Positions 50,988 to 60,132 of a stretch of DNA of 64,000 nt are shown in pieces (the first letter of the stretch is position 1; every line of letters begins with the position of its first letter). Below the pieces are notes generated by a model. That model did not search any database. It had not been told where the DNA came from and saw only the letters and a program-made list of their open reading frames with translations. A program made the position numbers and the translations under genes. This stretch comes from JBNKHG01 sp050290225 (GTDB lineage: Bacteria > Pseudomonadota > Gammaproteobacteria > Pseudomonadales > Cellvibrionaceae), in assembly GCA_050290225.1 (NCBI GenBank), contig JBNKHG010000016.1:1-64000 (forward strand), read 5' to 3'.

Positions 50988-53562
50988 CACGGTCACCGCC
51001 TTCGCTGCCGGAGTCAGCGTCCACCTCGCCGTTTGAACTTTCTTCGATACGCTCCACCCCGATCAGGTGCTCACCCCCTTTTACCTTGATCAGGCGTACG
51101 CCCTGGGTATTGCGTCCCAATACCGAGACTTCGTCGACCCGTGTGCGCACCAGGGTGCCCTGGTCGGAGATCAGCATAATCTCTTCACCATCATACACCT
51201 GCACAGCGCCAACCAGTTGGCCGTTACGCTCGGTGGTCTGCATACCGATAACCCCCTGCGAGCCGCGTCCCTTTGCGGGGAAGTCGCTGACATCGGTGCG
51301 CTTGCCGTAGCCATGTTCGCTGATGGTCAACACCTTGCCGCCCTCCGCCGGGATCACCATGGAGATCACCCGTTGGTCTTCGGCCATGCGAATACCACGC
51401 ACACCGCGGGAAATACGACCCATGGCGCGCACATCAGATTCCTTGAAACGTGCGGCCTTGCCGGAGGAGGCAAACAGAATCACATCGCAGTTTCCGTCGG
51501 TAATAGCGGTCCCCACCAGGTGGTCGCCCTCTTCCAGTTCAATAGCACGCAGGCCAACGCTTCGGGGTCTGGCGAACTGAGTCAATGCGGTTTTCTTCAC
51601 CGTACCGCTGGCGGTGGCCATGAAGATGAAGTGGTCATCATCGTACTCCTTGACCGGCAGGATCGAGGTAATGCGCTCGCCCGCTTCCAGGGGCAACAGA
51701 TTGACTATGGGGCGGCCACGGGACTGGCGCCCGGCCACCGGGATCTGATAGACCTTGAGCCAGTACACCTTGCCGGCATTGGTAAAGCAGAGAATGGTGT
51801 CGTGGGTATTGGCGATCAGCAGGTGCTCGACAAAGTCCTCGTCCTTCACCGCCGTGGCTGAGCGCCCCATACCGCCACGGCGCTGGGCCTGGTAATCGTC
51901 CAGGGGCTGGCTCTTGGCGTAACCGCCGTGGGAAATAGTCACGACCCGGTCTTCTTCGCTGATCAGGTCTTCGACGGTCAGGTCCTGGCGGGAGGTGATA
52001 ATCTCGGAGCGGCGGGCATCACCGTAATCGGTGACAACCTGATTCAGCTCTTCGCGAATCACTTCCATCAGGCGCAGGGGGTTGCCGAGAATTTCCAGGA
52101 ATTCAGCGATCTGGTCCAGTTTTTCCTGGTACTCCGCCATGAGCTTGTCGTGCTCCATCCCGGTCAGGCGATGCAGACGCAATTCCAGTATGGCCTGGGC
52201 CTGGGCCGGAGACAGGTGGTATTTGCCATCGGCCAGGCCATAGTGGCTTTCCAACCCTTCGGGACGGCAGGCGTCGTCACCGGCACGCTCCAGGAACTGT
52301 GAGATTTCACCGGCTTCCCAACCGCGGGCAATCAGGGCCTCCTTGGCATCTGCGGGCGTGGGCGAGTTTTTGATCAGCTCGATCACGAGGTCGATATTGG
52401 CGATAGCCACCGCCAGGCCTTCGAGGATATGGCCTCTTTCCCGGGCTTTTCTCAACAGGTAGACGGTACGGCGGGTGACCACCTCACGGCGGTGGCGGAC
52501 AAAGTACTCCAGCAGTTCCTTGAGGTTGAGGATTTTCGGCTGGCCGTCGACCAGGGCCACCACGTTAATGCCGAAGACGCTTTCCAGCTGGGTCTGGGCA
52601 TAGAGATTGTTCAGTACCACCTCACCCATTTCGCCGCGCTTGAGTTCGATCACTACCCGCAGGCCGTCCTTGTCGGATTCGTCGCGCAGCTCGGATATAC
52701 CCTCGATCTTCTTTTCTTTTACCAGCTCGGCGATTTTCTCGATCAGACGCGCCTTGTTCAGCTGGTAGGGGATCTCGGTGATGATAATGGTTTCTTTATT
52801 AGCCTTGTCGTTGCGTTCAATGTCCGCCTTGGCGCGCACATAGATGCGGCCGCGACCGGTACGATACGCCTGCACAATACCGGCACGGCCGTTGATAATC
52901 CCGGCTGTCGGGAAATCCGGACCAGGGATATACTCCATCAGTTCGTCGATGGTGATATCCGGATTCTCGATCAGCGCCAAACAACCGTTCACCACCTCAG
53001 TCAGGTTGTGGGGAGGAATATTGGTGGCCATACCCACCGCGATACCGGAGGAGCCGTTAACCAGCAGATTGGGCACCCGGGTAGGCAGCACTTCGGGAAT
53101 TTGTTCGGTGCCATCGTAGTTGGGCACAAAATCGACAGTTTCCTTTTCCAGATCGGCCAACAGGTCGTGGGCGATTTTCTTCATGCGGATTTCGGTGTAG
53201 CGCATGGCCGCCGCGCCATCGCCGTCGATGGAGCCGAAGTTGCCCTGGCCGTCCACCAGCATATAGCGCAGGGAGAAGTCCTGGGCCATGCGCACAATGG
53301 TGTCGTAAACCGCCGAGTCGCCGTGAGGATGGTATTTACCAATCACATCACCGACCACACGAGCCGACTTTTTATAGGGCTTGTTCCAATCGTTATTAAG
53401 CTCACTCATGGCAAAGAGCACACGGCGATGCACAGGTTTGAGCCCATCGCGCACATCGGGCAGGGCACGTCCCACGATCACGCTCATGGCGTAATCGAGA
53501 TATGACTGCTTCAGCTCGTCTTCAATATTGACCGGAAGGATTTCTTTCGCTAATTCGCCCAT
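50974..53562 (-). CDS. gyrA: DNA gyrase subunit A
   Basis: This 862-residue protein starts at the ATG at 53562 (MGELAKEILPVNIEDELKQSY); frames to 53649 are not homologous. The catalytic tyrosine lies in AAMRYTEIRM near residue 120. The quinolone-resistance region reads HPHGDSAVYDTIVRMAQ, the susceptible wild-type pattern (serine and aspartate kept). The C-terminal beta-pinwheel has GyrA-box-like sequences (QRRGGMGRSA near 560). The acidic tail is normal. Confidence 0.99.
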   Translation of the reverse strand: MGELAKEILPVNIEDELKQSYLDYAMSVIVGRALPDVRDGLKPVHRRVLFAMSELNNDWNKPYKKSARVVGDVIGKYHPHGDSAVYDTIVRMAQDFSLRYMLVDGQGNFGSIDGDGAAAMRYTEIRMKKIAHDLLADLEKETVDFVPNYDGTEQIPEVLPTRVPNLLVNGSSGIAVGMATNIPPHNLTEVVNGCLALIENPDITIDELMEYIPGPDFPTAGIINGRAGIVQAYRTGRGRIYVRAKADIERNDKANKETIIITEIPYQLNKARLIEKIAELVKEKKIEGISELRDESDKDGLRVVIELKRGEMGEVVLNNLYAQTQLESVFGINVVALVDGQPKILNLKELLEYFVRHRREVVTRRTVYLLRKARERGHILEGLAVAIANIDLVIELIKNSPTPADAKEALIARGWEAGEISQFLERAGDDACRPEGLESHYGLADGKYHLSPAQAQAILELRLHRLTGMEHDKLMAEYQEKLDQIAEFLEILGNPLRLMEVIREELNQVVTDYGDARRSEIITSRQDLTVEDLISEEDRVVTISHGGYAKSQPLDDYQAQRRGGMGRSATAVKDEDFVEHLLIANTHDTILCFTNAGKVYWLKVYQIPVAGRQSRGRPIVNLLPLEAGERITSILPVKEYDDDHFIFMATASGTVKKTALTQFARPRSVGLRAIELEEGDHLVGTAITDGNCDVILFASSGKAARFKESDVRAMGRISRGVRGIRMAEDQRVISMVIPAEGGKVLTISEHGYGKRTDVSDFPAKGRGSQGVIGMQTTERNGQLVGAVQVYDGEEIMLISDQGTLVRTRVDEVSVLGRNTQGVRLIKVKGGEHLIGVERIEESSNGEVDADSGSEGGDRDDTE

Positions 53563-53854
53563 GGAGTACGGGTTTCCTTTCACTTTTATAATAAACGGCT
53601 GACGACCGTCGACTGCGATTTTCAAGTCGGTATCGGAAGTCGGCCACAAGGCCGGCTCCCGCGCGCCGAAGCGCGGAATACTACCATAAAATCAGTAAGA
53701 TAGGGACATTACCCTGCTCATGGAGGTTCAATCCGGGTATACTTTGTCGCCTGATCGCAGGATTGGCTCCAGGGGCGTGTAAAACGCCCCTCAAAAGTGG
53801 CGATAATCGCCAGAAATTCAACGAGCCCGACACACTGAATAGCCCGTAATCTCT

Positions 53855-55270
53855 ATGAACAACCCTGAGCAAACTAAAAACAGCCCTGAGCAAACTAAAA
53901 ACAGCCCTGAGCAGATCAAAAACAGCCCTGAGCACGTTAAATACAACCCCGAACACATCGACCTGTTGCTCAACGCCCGCTGGATCATCCCAATTATCCC
54001 CGAAGGCAAGGTGTTTGAAGACTGCGCCCTCGCCATACATCAGGGCGATATTGTCGCCCTCATACCCCAGAGCGAAGCTGCCAAGCGCTTCCGGGCCAGT
54101 GAAACCGTGGATCTCGGCCGTCATATTGTGATCCCGGGTTTGGTCAATGCCCATGGCCACGCCCCCATGAGCCTCTTGCGCGGCTACGCCGACGACAAGC
54201 CGCTGCACGACTGGCTGGAAAACCATATCTGGCCCGCCGAAACAAAATGGGTTGATGAGACCTTTGTCAAAGAGGGAGCGGAGTTGGCGATGGGCGAGAT
54301 GATCCGCAGCGGCACCACCTGTTTCTCGGATATGTACTTTTTTCCTGAACAAACCGCCCATGTCGCGCAGGAAACCGGTATACGCGCCCAGATCACTTTC
54401 CCGGTGTTCGATTTTCCCTGCGCCTGGGGCCAGGGCCCGGAAGACTACCTCAACAAGGGATTGGCGCTGCACGACGATTTCCGCTCCAGCGACCTGGTCA
54501 ACGTCTGCTTTGGTCCCCATGCCCCCTACACGGTCTCGGATGCTCCCCTGAAACGCATCGCCGTGATTGCTGAAGAGATGCAGTCACCGGTCCAGATTCA
54601 CCTGCACGAGACCGCGTTTGAGGTGGAGGAATCCCTGAAGAACCATGGAAAGCGCCCCATTCAGCGCCTGCACGCCCTGGGCCTGTTATCGCCGCTGACC
54701 CAGTGTGTGCATATGACCCAGGTCAATGATGAGGATATCGCCCTGCTACAGAAAACCGGCGCCCATGTGGTGCACTGCCCGGAATCCAACCTGAAGTTGG
54801 CCAGCGGTTTTTGCCCGGTGAGCCAGTTACAGGCGGCGGGTATTAACGTGGCCCTTGGCACCGATGGCGCCGCCAGCAACAATGACCTGGACCTGCTCGG
54901 GGAAATGCGCACCGCCGCCCTGCTGGCCAAAGGCGTATCGGGCGACGCCGCCAGCCTCAACGCCCACCAGGCCCTGCGAATGGCCACCCTGAACGGCGCC
55001 AAAGCCATGGGCCTGGACCACCGGATCGGCAGTCTGGAAAGCGGTAAAGCGGCGGATATAGTCGCTATCGAAATCGGTGAACTGGAGACCTTGCCCCTTT
55101 ACAATCCCGCCTCGCAATTGGTGTACGCCAATAACAGTCACCGGGTTTCCCACCTCTGGGTCAACGGCAGGAGTCTGTTGAAAAAGGGCGAGTTACAAAC
55201 GCTGAACACCCGTGAGCTGGCGGTCAAAGCCCGGCGCTGGGGAGAAAAAATCGGCAAGGCCCACACCTGA
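53855..55270 (+). CDS. TRZ/ATZ-family amidohydrolase, probable MtaD-type SAH/MTA deaminase
   Basis: This 471-residue amidohydrolase has metal-binding VNAHGHAPMSLLRGYADD near residue 95 and QIHLHETAFE near 246. Its catalytic NSNLKLASG-like ESNLKLASGFCPV is near 310, and ALGTDGAASNNDLDLL near 335. These fit the 5-methylthioadenosine/S-adenosylhomocysteine deaminase group. It lies upstream of ubiG as in Pseudomonas. Unusually, the first about 36 residues are five degenerate copies of a 7-residue unit (NSPEQTK-like) from a 21-bp repeat; family core starts at IDLLLNARW. No strong ribosome site precedes the ATG, so a later start is possible. Confidence 0.9.
   Translation: MNNPEQTKNSPEQTKNSPEQIKNSPEHVKYNPEHIDLLLNARWIIPIIPEGKVFEDCALAIHQGDIVALIPQSEAAKRFRASETVDLGRHIVIPGLVNAHGHAPMSLLRGYADDKPLHDWLENHIWPAETKWVDETFVKEGAELAMGEMIRSGTTCFSDMYFFPEQTAHVAQETGIRAQITFPVFDFPCAWGQGPEDYLNKGLALHDDFRSSDLVNVCFGPHAPYTVSDAPLKRIAVIAEEMQSPVQIHLHETAFEVEESLKNHGKRPIQRLHALGLLSPLTQCVHMTQVNDEDIALLQKTGAHVVHCPESNLKLASGFCPVSQLQAAGINVALGTDGAASNNDLDLLGEMRTAALLAKGVSGDAASLNAHQALRMATLNGAKAMGLDHRIGSLESGKAADIVAIEIGELETLPLYNPASQLVYANNSHRVSHLWVNGRSLLKKGELQTLNTRELAVKARRWGEKIGKAHT
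53858..53962 (+). repeat. 21-bp tandem repeat in the 5' end of the amidohydrolase gene
   Basis: Five units at 53858, 53879, 53900, 53921 and 53942. Units 1-2 differ at a single base and units 3-5 differ at several positions. Each encodes a heptapeptide of the form xNPEQxK or xSPEQxK. The last unit merges with the conserved start of the enzyme, suggesting expansion of that segment. Confidence 0.9.
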
Positions 55271-55313
55271 TCAACGGATCCGCATTTACCCCTATTCGCA
55301 CTGGTAACCCGCT

Positions 55314-56039
55314 ATGACAACCCCGAATGTAGACACGAACGAAGTCGCCAAGTTTGAAGCCCTGGCCAACCGCTGGTGGGACAAAAACAGCGAATTCAAA
55401 CCCCTGCACGATATCAATCCCCTGCGCGCCAACTACATCGACGATCGCTCACCGGTGGCGGAACGCACGGTATTGGATGTTGGCTGTGGTGGGGGCATTC
55501 TCAGTGAGGCACTGGCCCAGCGAGGCGCCGAGGTCACCGGCATCGATATGGGCGAGGCCCCCTTGAGCGTAGCCAAACTGCATGCGATGGAATCCGGCAT
55601 CACTGTGGACTATCGCCGTATGACTGCCGAGGAGTTGGCCGAACAGGAGCCGGGCAAATATGACATCGTCACCTGCCTGGAAATGCTGGAACACGTGCCC
55701 TCCCCGGCCTCGGTGATTCAAGCCTGCGCCAGACTGACCAAGCCCGGTGGAGACATTTACTTCTCCACCATCAATCGCAATCCCAAGGCCTACGCTTTTG
55801 CGGTAGTGGGCGCCGAATACCTGCTCAAGCTGCTGCCCAAGGGGACGCACGAGTACAGCAAATTTATTCGTCCCTCAGAGCTGGCGGCCTGGATACGCGA
55901 TGCCGATCTGGAGCTGCAAGACATGACCGGGTTGACCTACAACCCCCTCACCAAACGCTATAAGCTCAATCCACGGGATGTGGATGTGAACTATATGGTA
56001 CATGTTAAGAAGTCTTTGGCTGAAGTGGGTTTGAATTGA
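55314..56039 (+). CDS. ubiG: Ubiquinone biosynthesis O-methyltransferase
   Basis: This 241-residue SAM-dependent enzyme opens with VAKFEALANRWWDKNSEFKPLHDINPLR. SAM-binding VLDVGCGGGILSEALA is near residue 55, and GEAPLSVAKLHA. A hydrophobic insertion (KAYAFAVVGAEYLLKLLPKGTH) before residue 195 would touch the membrane. It makes both O-methylation steps of ubiquinone synthesis. It follows the deaminase by 43 bases. The 3' end is followed by a heptamer element. Confidence 0.97.
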   Translation: MTTPNVDTNEVAKFEALANRWWDKNSEFKPLHDINPLRANYIDDRSPVAERTVLDVGCGGGILSEALAQRGAEVTGIDMGEAPLSVAKLHAMESGITVDYRRMTAEELAEQEPGKYDIVTCLEMLEHVPSPASVIQACARLTKPGGDIYFSTINRNPKAYAFAVVGAEYLLKLLPKGTHEYSKFIRPSELAAWIRDADLELQDMTGLTYNPLTKRYKLNPRDVDVNYMVHVKKSLAEVGLN

Positions 56040-56049
56040 ATTTGTAAAA

Positions 56050-56225
56050 AGCTGCAAGCTACAAGTTACAAGCTGCAAGGGATTTGGGTGCGAACGAAAT
56101 TGGCTTGAACTTACAGACTTATCCCAAATATCTTATATTCTTACAACTTGCAGCTTGTAACTTGCAGCTTGTAACTTGCAGCTTGCAGCTTGCAGCTTGC
56201 AGCTTGTAACTTGTAGCTTGCAGCT
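56050..56225. repeat. Inverted heptamer-array element between ubiG and mupP
   Basis: The left arm 56050-56079 is four heptamers plus AG (AGCTGCA, AGCTACA, AGTTACA types). The right arm 56142-56225 is twelve heptamers in reverse orientation. The outer 30 bases of the arms are perfectly inverted copies. The arm lengths differ by extra AGCTGCA/AGTTACA units, so slippage or unequal exchange inside the arm is evident. It begins 10 bases after the ubiG stop and ends 20 bases before mupP. Confidence 0.93.
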
Positions 56226-56245
56226 AAAAACAGAGAATCAACCCC

Positions 56246-56920
56246 ATGCCCTTAAAAGCGGTACTTTTCGACCTTGACGGCACCCTCCTCGACACGGCCC
56301 CCGACTTTGTGGTGGTGCTCAATAAGCTGTTGGCTGAAAATGGGCACGCGCCCCTGCCGGCTGAACGTATTCGGGCGACCGTGTCCAACGGGGCGCGGGC
56401 ACTGGTGACCCTGGCCTTCGGTCTGGAGGAAGGCGAGCCGGGTTTTGAGCCTCTGCGACTGCGATTACTCGAACTGTACAGCGGACACCTGGCGATCGCG
56501 ACACAACCTTTCCCCGGTATTCTTGCGCTACTGGAGAGACTGGTCGAACATGATATCGCCTGGGGCATCGCCACCAATAAACCCCATGTCTATACCAAGC
56601 CATTGCTGGCGGCGCTGGACTTTCCCAGCCGTCCCGGCAGTGTTATCTGTCCCGATCATGTCAATGAACGCAAGCCACATCCCGAATCCATCTATCTCGC
56701 CTGCCGGCAGTTGGACTGTCATCACAGCGAAGTCGTCTTTATTGGCGATCACCGGCGGGATATCGAGTGCGGCCAAAATGCGGGCGCCGTCACTATCGCC
56801 GCCGCTTACGGTTATATCGAGGATGGCGACGACCCCTGCCAGTGGCAGGCCACCCACCTGGTGACGCACGCCGATGAAATCTGGCCGATATTGAACCGAT
56901 ACAGATCCCTGAGCAGCTGA
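56246..56920 (+). CDS. mupP: HAD-family phosphatase MupP (N-acetylmuramic acid 6-phosphate phosphatase)
   Basis: This 224-residue haloacid dehalogenase-fold phosphatase has LFDLDGTLLDTAPDF at residues 7-21, with the nucleophilic and general acid aspartates, WGIATNKPHVYTKPLL near 110, and VVFIGDHRRDIECGQNAGA near 165. Its position between ubiG and yciK matches the Pseudomonas gene mupP, which acts in cell-wall recycling. A phosphoglycolate phosphatase role is the alternative. Function rests mainly on gene order. Confidence 0.88.
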   Translation: MPLKAVLFDLDGTLLDTAPDFVVVLNKLLAENGHAPLPAERIRATVSNGARALVTLAFGLEEGEPGFEPLRLRLLELYSGHLAIATQPFPGILALLERLVEHDIAWGIATNKPHVYTKPLLAALDFPSRPGSVICPDHVNERKPHPESIYLACRQLDCHHSEVVFIGDHRRDIECGQNAGAVTIAAAYGYIEDGDDPCQWQATHLVTHADEIWPILNRYRSLSS

Positions 56921-56978
56921 ATTGAACGCTTAGGGCCCAACACCACCTTATCCATTGTGCAAACTGAAGAATGTAAAC

Positions 56979-57734
56979 ATGACTGATATCACCCAATACT
57001 CCGCCCCGGCCGACCTGCTCAAGGACAAGATTATCGCCGTCACCGGCGCCGGCGACGGCATTGGCCGGGTGGCTGCCAAAACCTACGCTGCCCACGGTGC
57101 CACTGTCATTTTGCTGGGTCGCACCATTCCCAAACTGGAAAGGGTGTACGACGAAATTGAAAATGCGGGTCATCCCCAGGCCGCCATCTATCCCATCAAT
57201 TTCGAAGGCGCAGTCGAGAAAGACTACGACGATATGTGCAACCGCTTCGACGAGGAGTTTGGCCGCCTGGACGGCCTGCTGCACAATGCCGGCCTGCTGG
57301 GCCAGCGGACCCCCATCGCCAACTACGCAGCCGATGTCTGGCAGCAGATACTGCACGTCAACGTCACCGCGCCCTTCCTGATGACCAAGGCGTTGCTACC
57401 CCTGCTGGAGCGCTCAGAAGCAGGCTCGATTATCTTTACCGGCTCTGGTGCCGGCTATCACGGAAGAGCCTACTGGGGCGCTTATGCCGCTTCCAAGGCA
57501 GCGATCGAAAACCTGATGCAAACCCTGGCCGATGAACTGGACGACGCCACCCGTATCCGCGCCAACAGTATCAACCCCGGCCCTACCCGCACCCGCATGC
57601 GAGCCGAGGCCTACCCCGCCGAGAATCCGGCCACCCTGAAGACCCCGGAAGAAATAATGCCCGCCTACCTCTATTTAATGGGCGAAGACAGTGAAGGCGT
57701 CTCCGGCCAGCAGTTTCAGGCGCAAGTGAAATAG
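56979..57734 (+). CDS. yciK: YciK-family short-chain oxidoreductase
   Basis: This 251-residue short-chain dehydrogenase starts at the ATG at 56979 (MTDITQYSAPADLLKDK). NAD(P)-binding IAVTGAGDGIGRVAAKTYA is near residue 18, with the catalytic serine in IIFTGSGAGYHGRAYWGAYAASKAAIENL (also YxxxK). Its substrate is unknown, although it follows mupP in many gammaproteobacteria. The 59-base gap to mupP fits co-transcription. Confidence 0.92.
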   Translation: MTDITQYSAPADLLKDKIIAVTGAGDGIGRVAAKTYAAHGATVILLGRTIPKLERVYDEIENAGHPQAAIYPINFEGAVEKDYDDMCNRFDEEFGRLDGLLHNAGLLGQRTPIANYAADVWQQILHVNVTAPFLMTKALLPLLERSEAGSIIFTGSGAGYHGRAYWGAYAASKAAIENLMQTLADELDDATRIRANSINPGPTRTRMRAEAYPAENPATLKTPEEIMPAYLYLMGEDSEGVSGQQFQAQVK

Positions 57735-57785
57735 GGAACACCATCGCGGTTGGACCGAAACCCAGTGGACTTTCAGTCTGATAGT

Positions 57786-58015
57786 GACGCATTAACTCTG
57801 GGAGCCGATTGCGATGTCAGGTCTGAGTGGTTGAGGTGCCCTCAACTCTGGGAGCCGACTGCGATGTCAGGCCAGAGTGGCGGGGGTATCTTCAGAAACA
57901 CGCCGTCAACCCATCCCTGGGGGCTCGGGCGCGACGTCCTTGTCGCGTACGGTTTCTGAAAACACCCCAGCCACTCAGGCCTAACATCGACGTGGATTCG
58001 CAGAGCTAATGCGTC
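57786..58015. repeat. Long inverted-repeat hairpin element, two direct and one inverted copy
   Basis: A unit beginning GACGCATTAACTCTGGGAGC occurs at 57786-57830. A second copy begins at 57844 and extends to GTATCTTCAGAAAC at about 57900. A third copy is inverted at about 57950-58015. The second and third can form a long stem, with TTCAGAAAC near the loop. The loop is GC-rich. No gene is seen from 57735 to 58035. Confidence 0.8.
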
Positions 58016-58035
58016 GATATCACCTTGAAGGAGTA

Positions 58036-60120
58036 CTAGCGTTGATTGCGAATCAACTCACGGATAATAAAGCGGGCGGGATTGAGTGCAGTCGCCAGTT
58101 GACGACCCAGGGGTGGCGGTGCATGGGTGATTTGGGATGCCAGCAACTTGGCACAGAGGGGGGTATAGGCCAGGCCCCTTGAACCGTGTCCGACGTTGAG
58201 ATAAAGGCCTGGCCAGTAATCGCCGGCCACCGGGATAGAGGCCTTGGCGTTTTTGCGCAGCAACTGGTAATCCTCGACAAAGCCCTCCAGCTTGGGCGCC
58301 GGGCCGACTAGGGGCAGGTAGTCACGACTGCTGCAACGAAAGGCCACCCGTCCCGCCAGGTTATAGTCGGAAGGGGCCGGGAAACGTCGGTAGAGGTCCG
58401 GTATGTAGGTCTTGAGGTTGTCCAGGTTATGTCTATGGTCTTCTGGACGCAGATCGGTCGTGTTTTCCTTCAGGTTAAAGGTGGCCCCCAGGCAGTGCTG
58501 TCCCTTGTGGGCTGGCGCCATATAGCCCTCTCCGCAGAGTACAGTCTTCAGGGCATGACTCTCATCAGTGGCGGGGAGGATGCTCACCTGGCCGCGAATG
58601 GGGCGCAGCGGCAAGTGTCGGGTTTGCGTAAACGTCCTGGCCTGATTGGCGGTGGCAATCACCACTGCTGGCGCCTGGGCAATAAGTCGCTGTTGACTGT
58701 CCCACAGGGACCATCCTGGAGTGTCGGGTTCCAATTTGTCGACGGCTACGCCTGTTTCCACCTGGATATTGCGGTGATTAACCAAGTGTTGGCAAAGCCC
58801 GGGCGGGTGAATCCAACCGGCGGCAGGAAAATAGAGCGCCGGCTGTGCCAGGCTAATACCGGCAATTGAGCTTGCTGTCGCGGCATCGACAAATTGCACA
58901 AATTCCGGCGACCGGATGTAATTGTCCACCAGGCTGTTGTGAAGAGCCGCTTCCTTCTCGGTGTGGGCCAATTGCAACACGCCGCACTGGGCGCCGAAGT
59001 CGCCGCTCAACGACTGCCACAGCGGTTGATAGAAACGTTGGGCGAAAAGCAGGGCGGACAGGTTGAATTGGGACAGGGCTTCCTGTTTTGGCGAAAGCTT
59101 GGCGTAGAGTATACCCTGGGGATTACCCGAGCCCTCGCTGGCCAGCGAGGGATGTCTCTCAATCAAACGAACCCGCCAACCCTCTTCCGCCAGGGCGCGG
59201 GCGGTGTGGCAGCCGGCCAGGCCGCCACCGATCACAATCGCTGTTCGCAGCCCGGGGCCGCTCCTGTCCTCAGGTACTTTGCGTGGCAGGTACCACGGGG
59301 CGTTATGGCTGGCATTAAAGGCGCCGGTTGGAAATTCTGCCCGGTTTGGCTCGGTCGGCATTTCAGGCATTAGGGCGCGAATCATCTCGCGTTTGTGGCC
59401 AAATCCGGGGACCTTTTCTATGCTAAAACCCACTTGCTGCAGGCCACGCTTGACCAGCCCCGCAGCGGTAAAAGTGGCGAGGCTGGTGCCCCGGGTACTG
59501 AGACGGGCAATGACATCGAACAGCTGTTGGCGCCACATATCCGGGTTTTTCGCCGGCGCAAAACCGTCCAGAAACCAGGCGTCCACCTTTGTCCCGGCAG
59601 ACTGGTGCAAAGGGTGATCGCTGGCGAGCATCTGCTCGAGCCCGGCCGCCGCCTCATCGATAATAAGCGTCAACTGCACCTGACCGCCATCAAAACTGAG
59701 ACAGTGAAAGCCGCTGCCAGTGTGGCTGGGGTAGGCTTCGATCAAGGCGCTGGACAGGGGGGCAAGCTCGGGCCAGAGCTTCAGGGCCTGTCGCAGATCT
59801 GCTTTATTGAGGGGGTACCTTTCCACCGAGACAAAGTGCAAATGTGCTTCGGACGTGACCGTCTGGCGCCAGAGTTGCCAGGCGGCAAGAAAGTTGAGAC
59901 CGGTGCCAAATCCGGTTTCGCCAATGACAAATCGCGAGTGGTTACCGGACAGATTGCGCCAGCGATCGAGCAGGTCGTTGTGCTGCAGGAAAACATGGCG
60001 GGTTTCCGCCAGGCCGTTGTCGCGGGAGAAATAGACGTCGTCAAACCGGGTTGAGATGGGCAGGCCATCCTCGTTCCAGCGCAGCTGGGCCTGGGTGTCA
60101 GGGGTGGGTTGGATTGTCAT
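58036..60120 (-). CDS. mnmC: Bifunctional MnmC (MnmD methyltransferase / FAD oxidoreductase)
   Basis: This 694-residue enzyme completes mnm5s2U34 of tRNA. The N-terminal half (about 1-250) is the methyltransferase: GETGFGTGLNFLAAWQLW near residue 66 and DAWFLDGFAPAKNPDMW near 182. The C-terminal half (about 265-680) is the FAD oxidoreductase, with AIVIGGGLAGCHTARALAEEG near 293 and GHGSRGLAYTPLCAKLLA near 650. Length (E. coli 668) is similar. It is the last gene of the leftward run that starts with the flavodoxin gene. Confidence 0.96.
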   Translation of the reverse strand: MTIQPTPDTQAQLRWNEDGLPISTRFDDVYFSRDNGLAETRHVFLQHNDLLDRWRNLSGNHSRFVIGETGFGTGLNFLAAWQLWRQTVTSEAHLHFVSVERYPLNKADLRQALKLWPELAPLSSALIEAYPSHTGSGFHCLSFDGGQVQLTLIIDEAAAGLEQMLASDHPLHQSAGTKVDAWFLDGFAPAKNPDMWRQQLFDVIARLSTRGTSLATFTAAGLVKRGLQQVGFSIEKVPGFGHKREMIRALMPEMPTEPNRAEFPTGAFNASHNAPWYLPRKVPEDRSGPGLRTAIVIGGGLAGCHTARALAEEGWRVRLIERHPSLASEGSGNPQGILYAKLSPKQEALSQFNLSALLFAQRFYQPLWQSLSGDFGAQCGVLQLAHTEKEAALHNSLVDNYIRSPEFVQFVDAATASSIAGISLAQPALYFPAAGWIHPPGLCQHLVNHRNIQVETGVAVDKLEPDTPGWSLWDSQQRLIAQAPAVVIATANQARTFTQTRHLPLRPIRGQVSILPATDESHALKTVLCGEGYMAPAHKGQHCLGATFNLKENTTDLRPEDHRHNLDNLKTYIPDLYRRFPAPSDYNLAGRVAFRCSSRDYLPLVGPAPKLEGFVEDYQLLRKNAKASIPVAGDYWPGLYLNVGHGSRGLAYTPLCAKLLASQITHAPPPLGRQLATALNPARFIIRELIRNQR

Positions 60121-60132
60121 GTTGACGGAGCG

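Noticed and set aside
52429..53505. A 358-codon open frame opposite gyrA
   Set aside because: Shadow of gyrA.
53681..54520. A 279-codon frame opposite the amidohydrolase gene with LLRAVF repeats
   Set aside because: The repeats are the complement of the 21-bp tandem repeat of the real gene on the plus strand.
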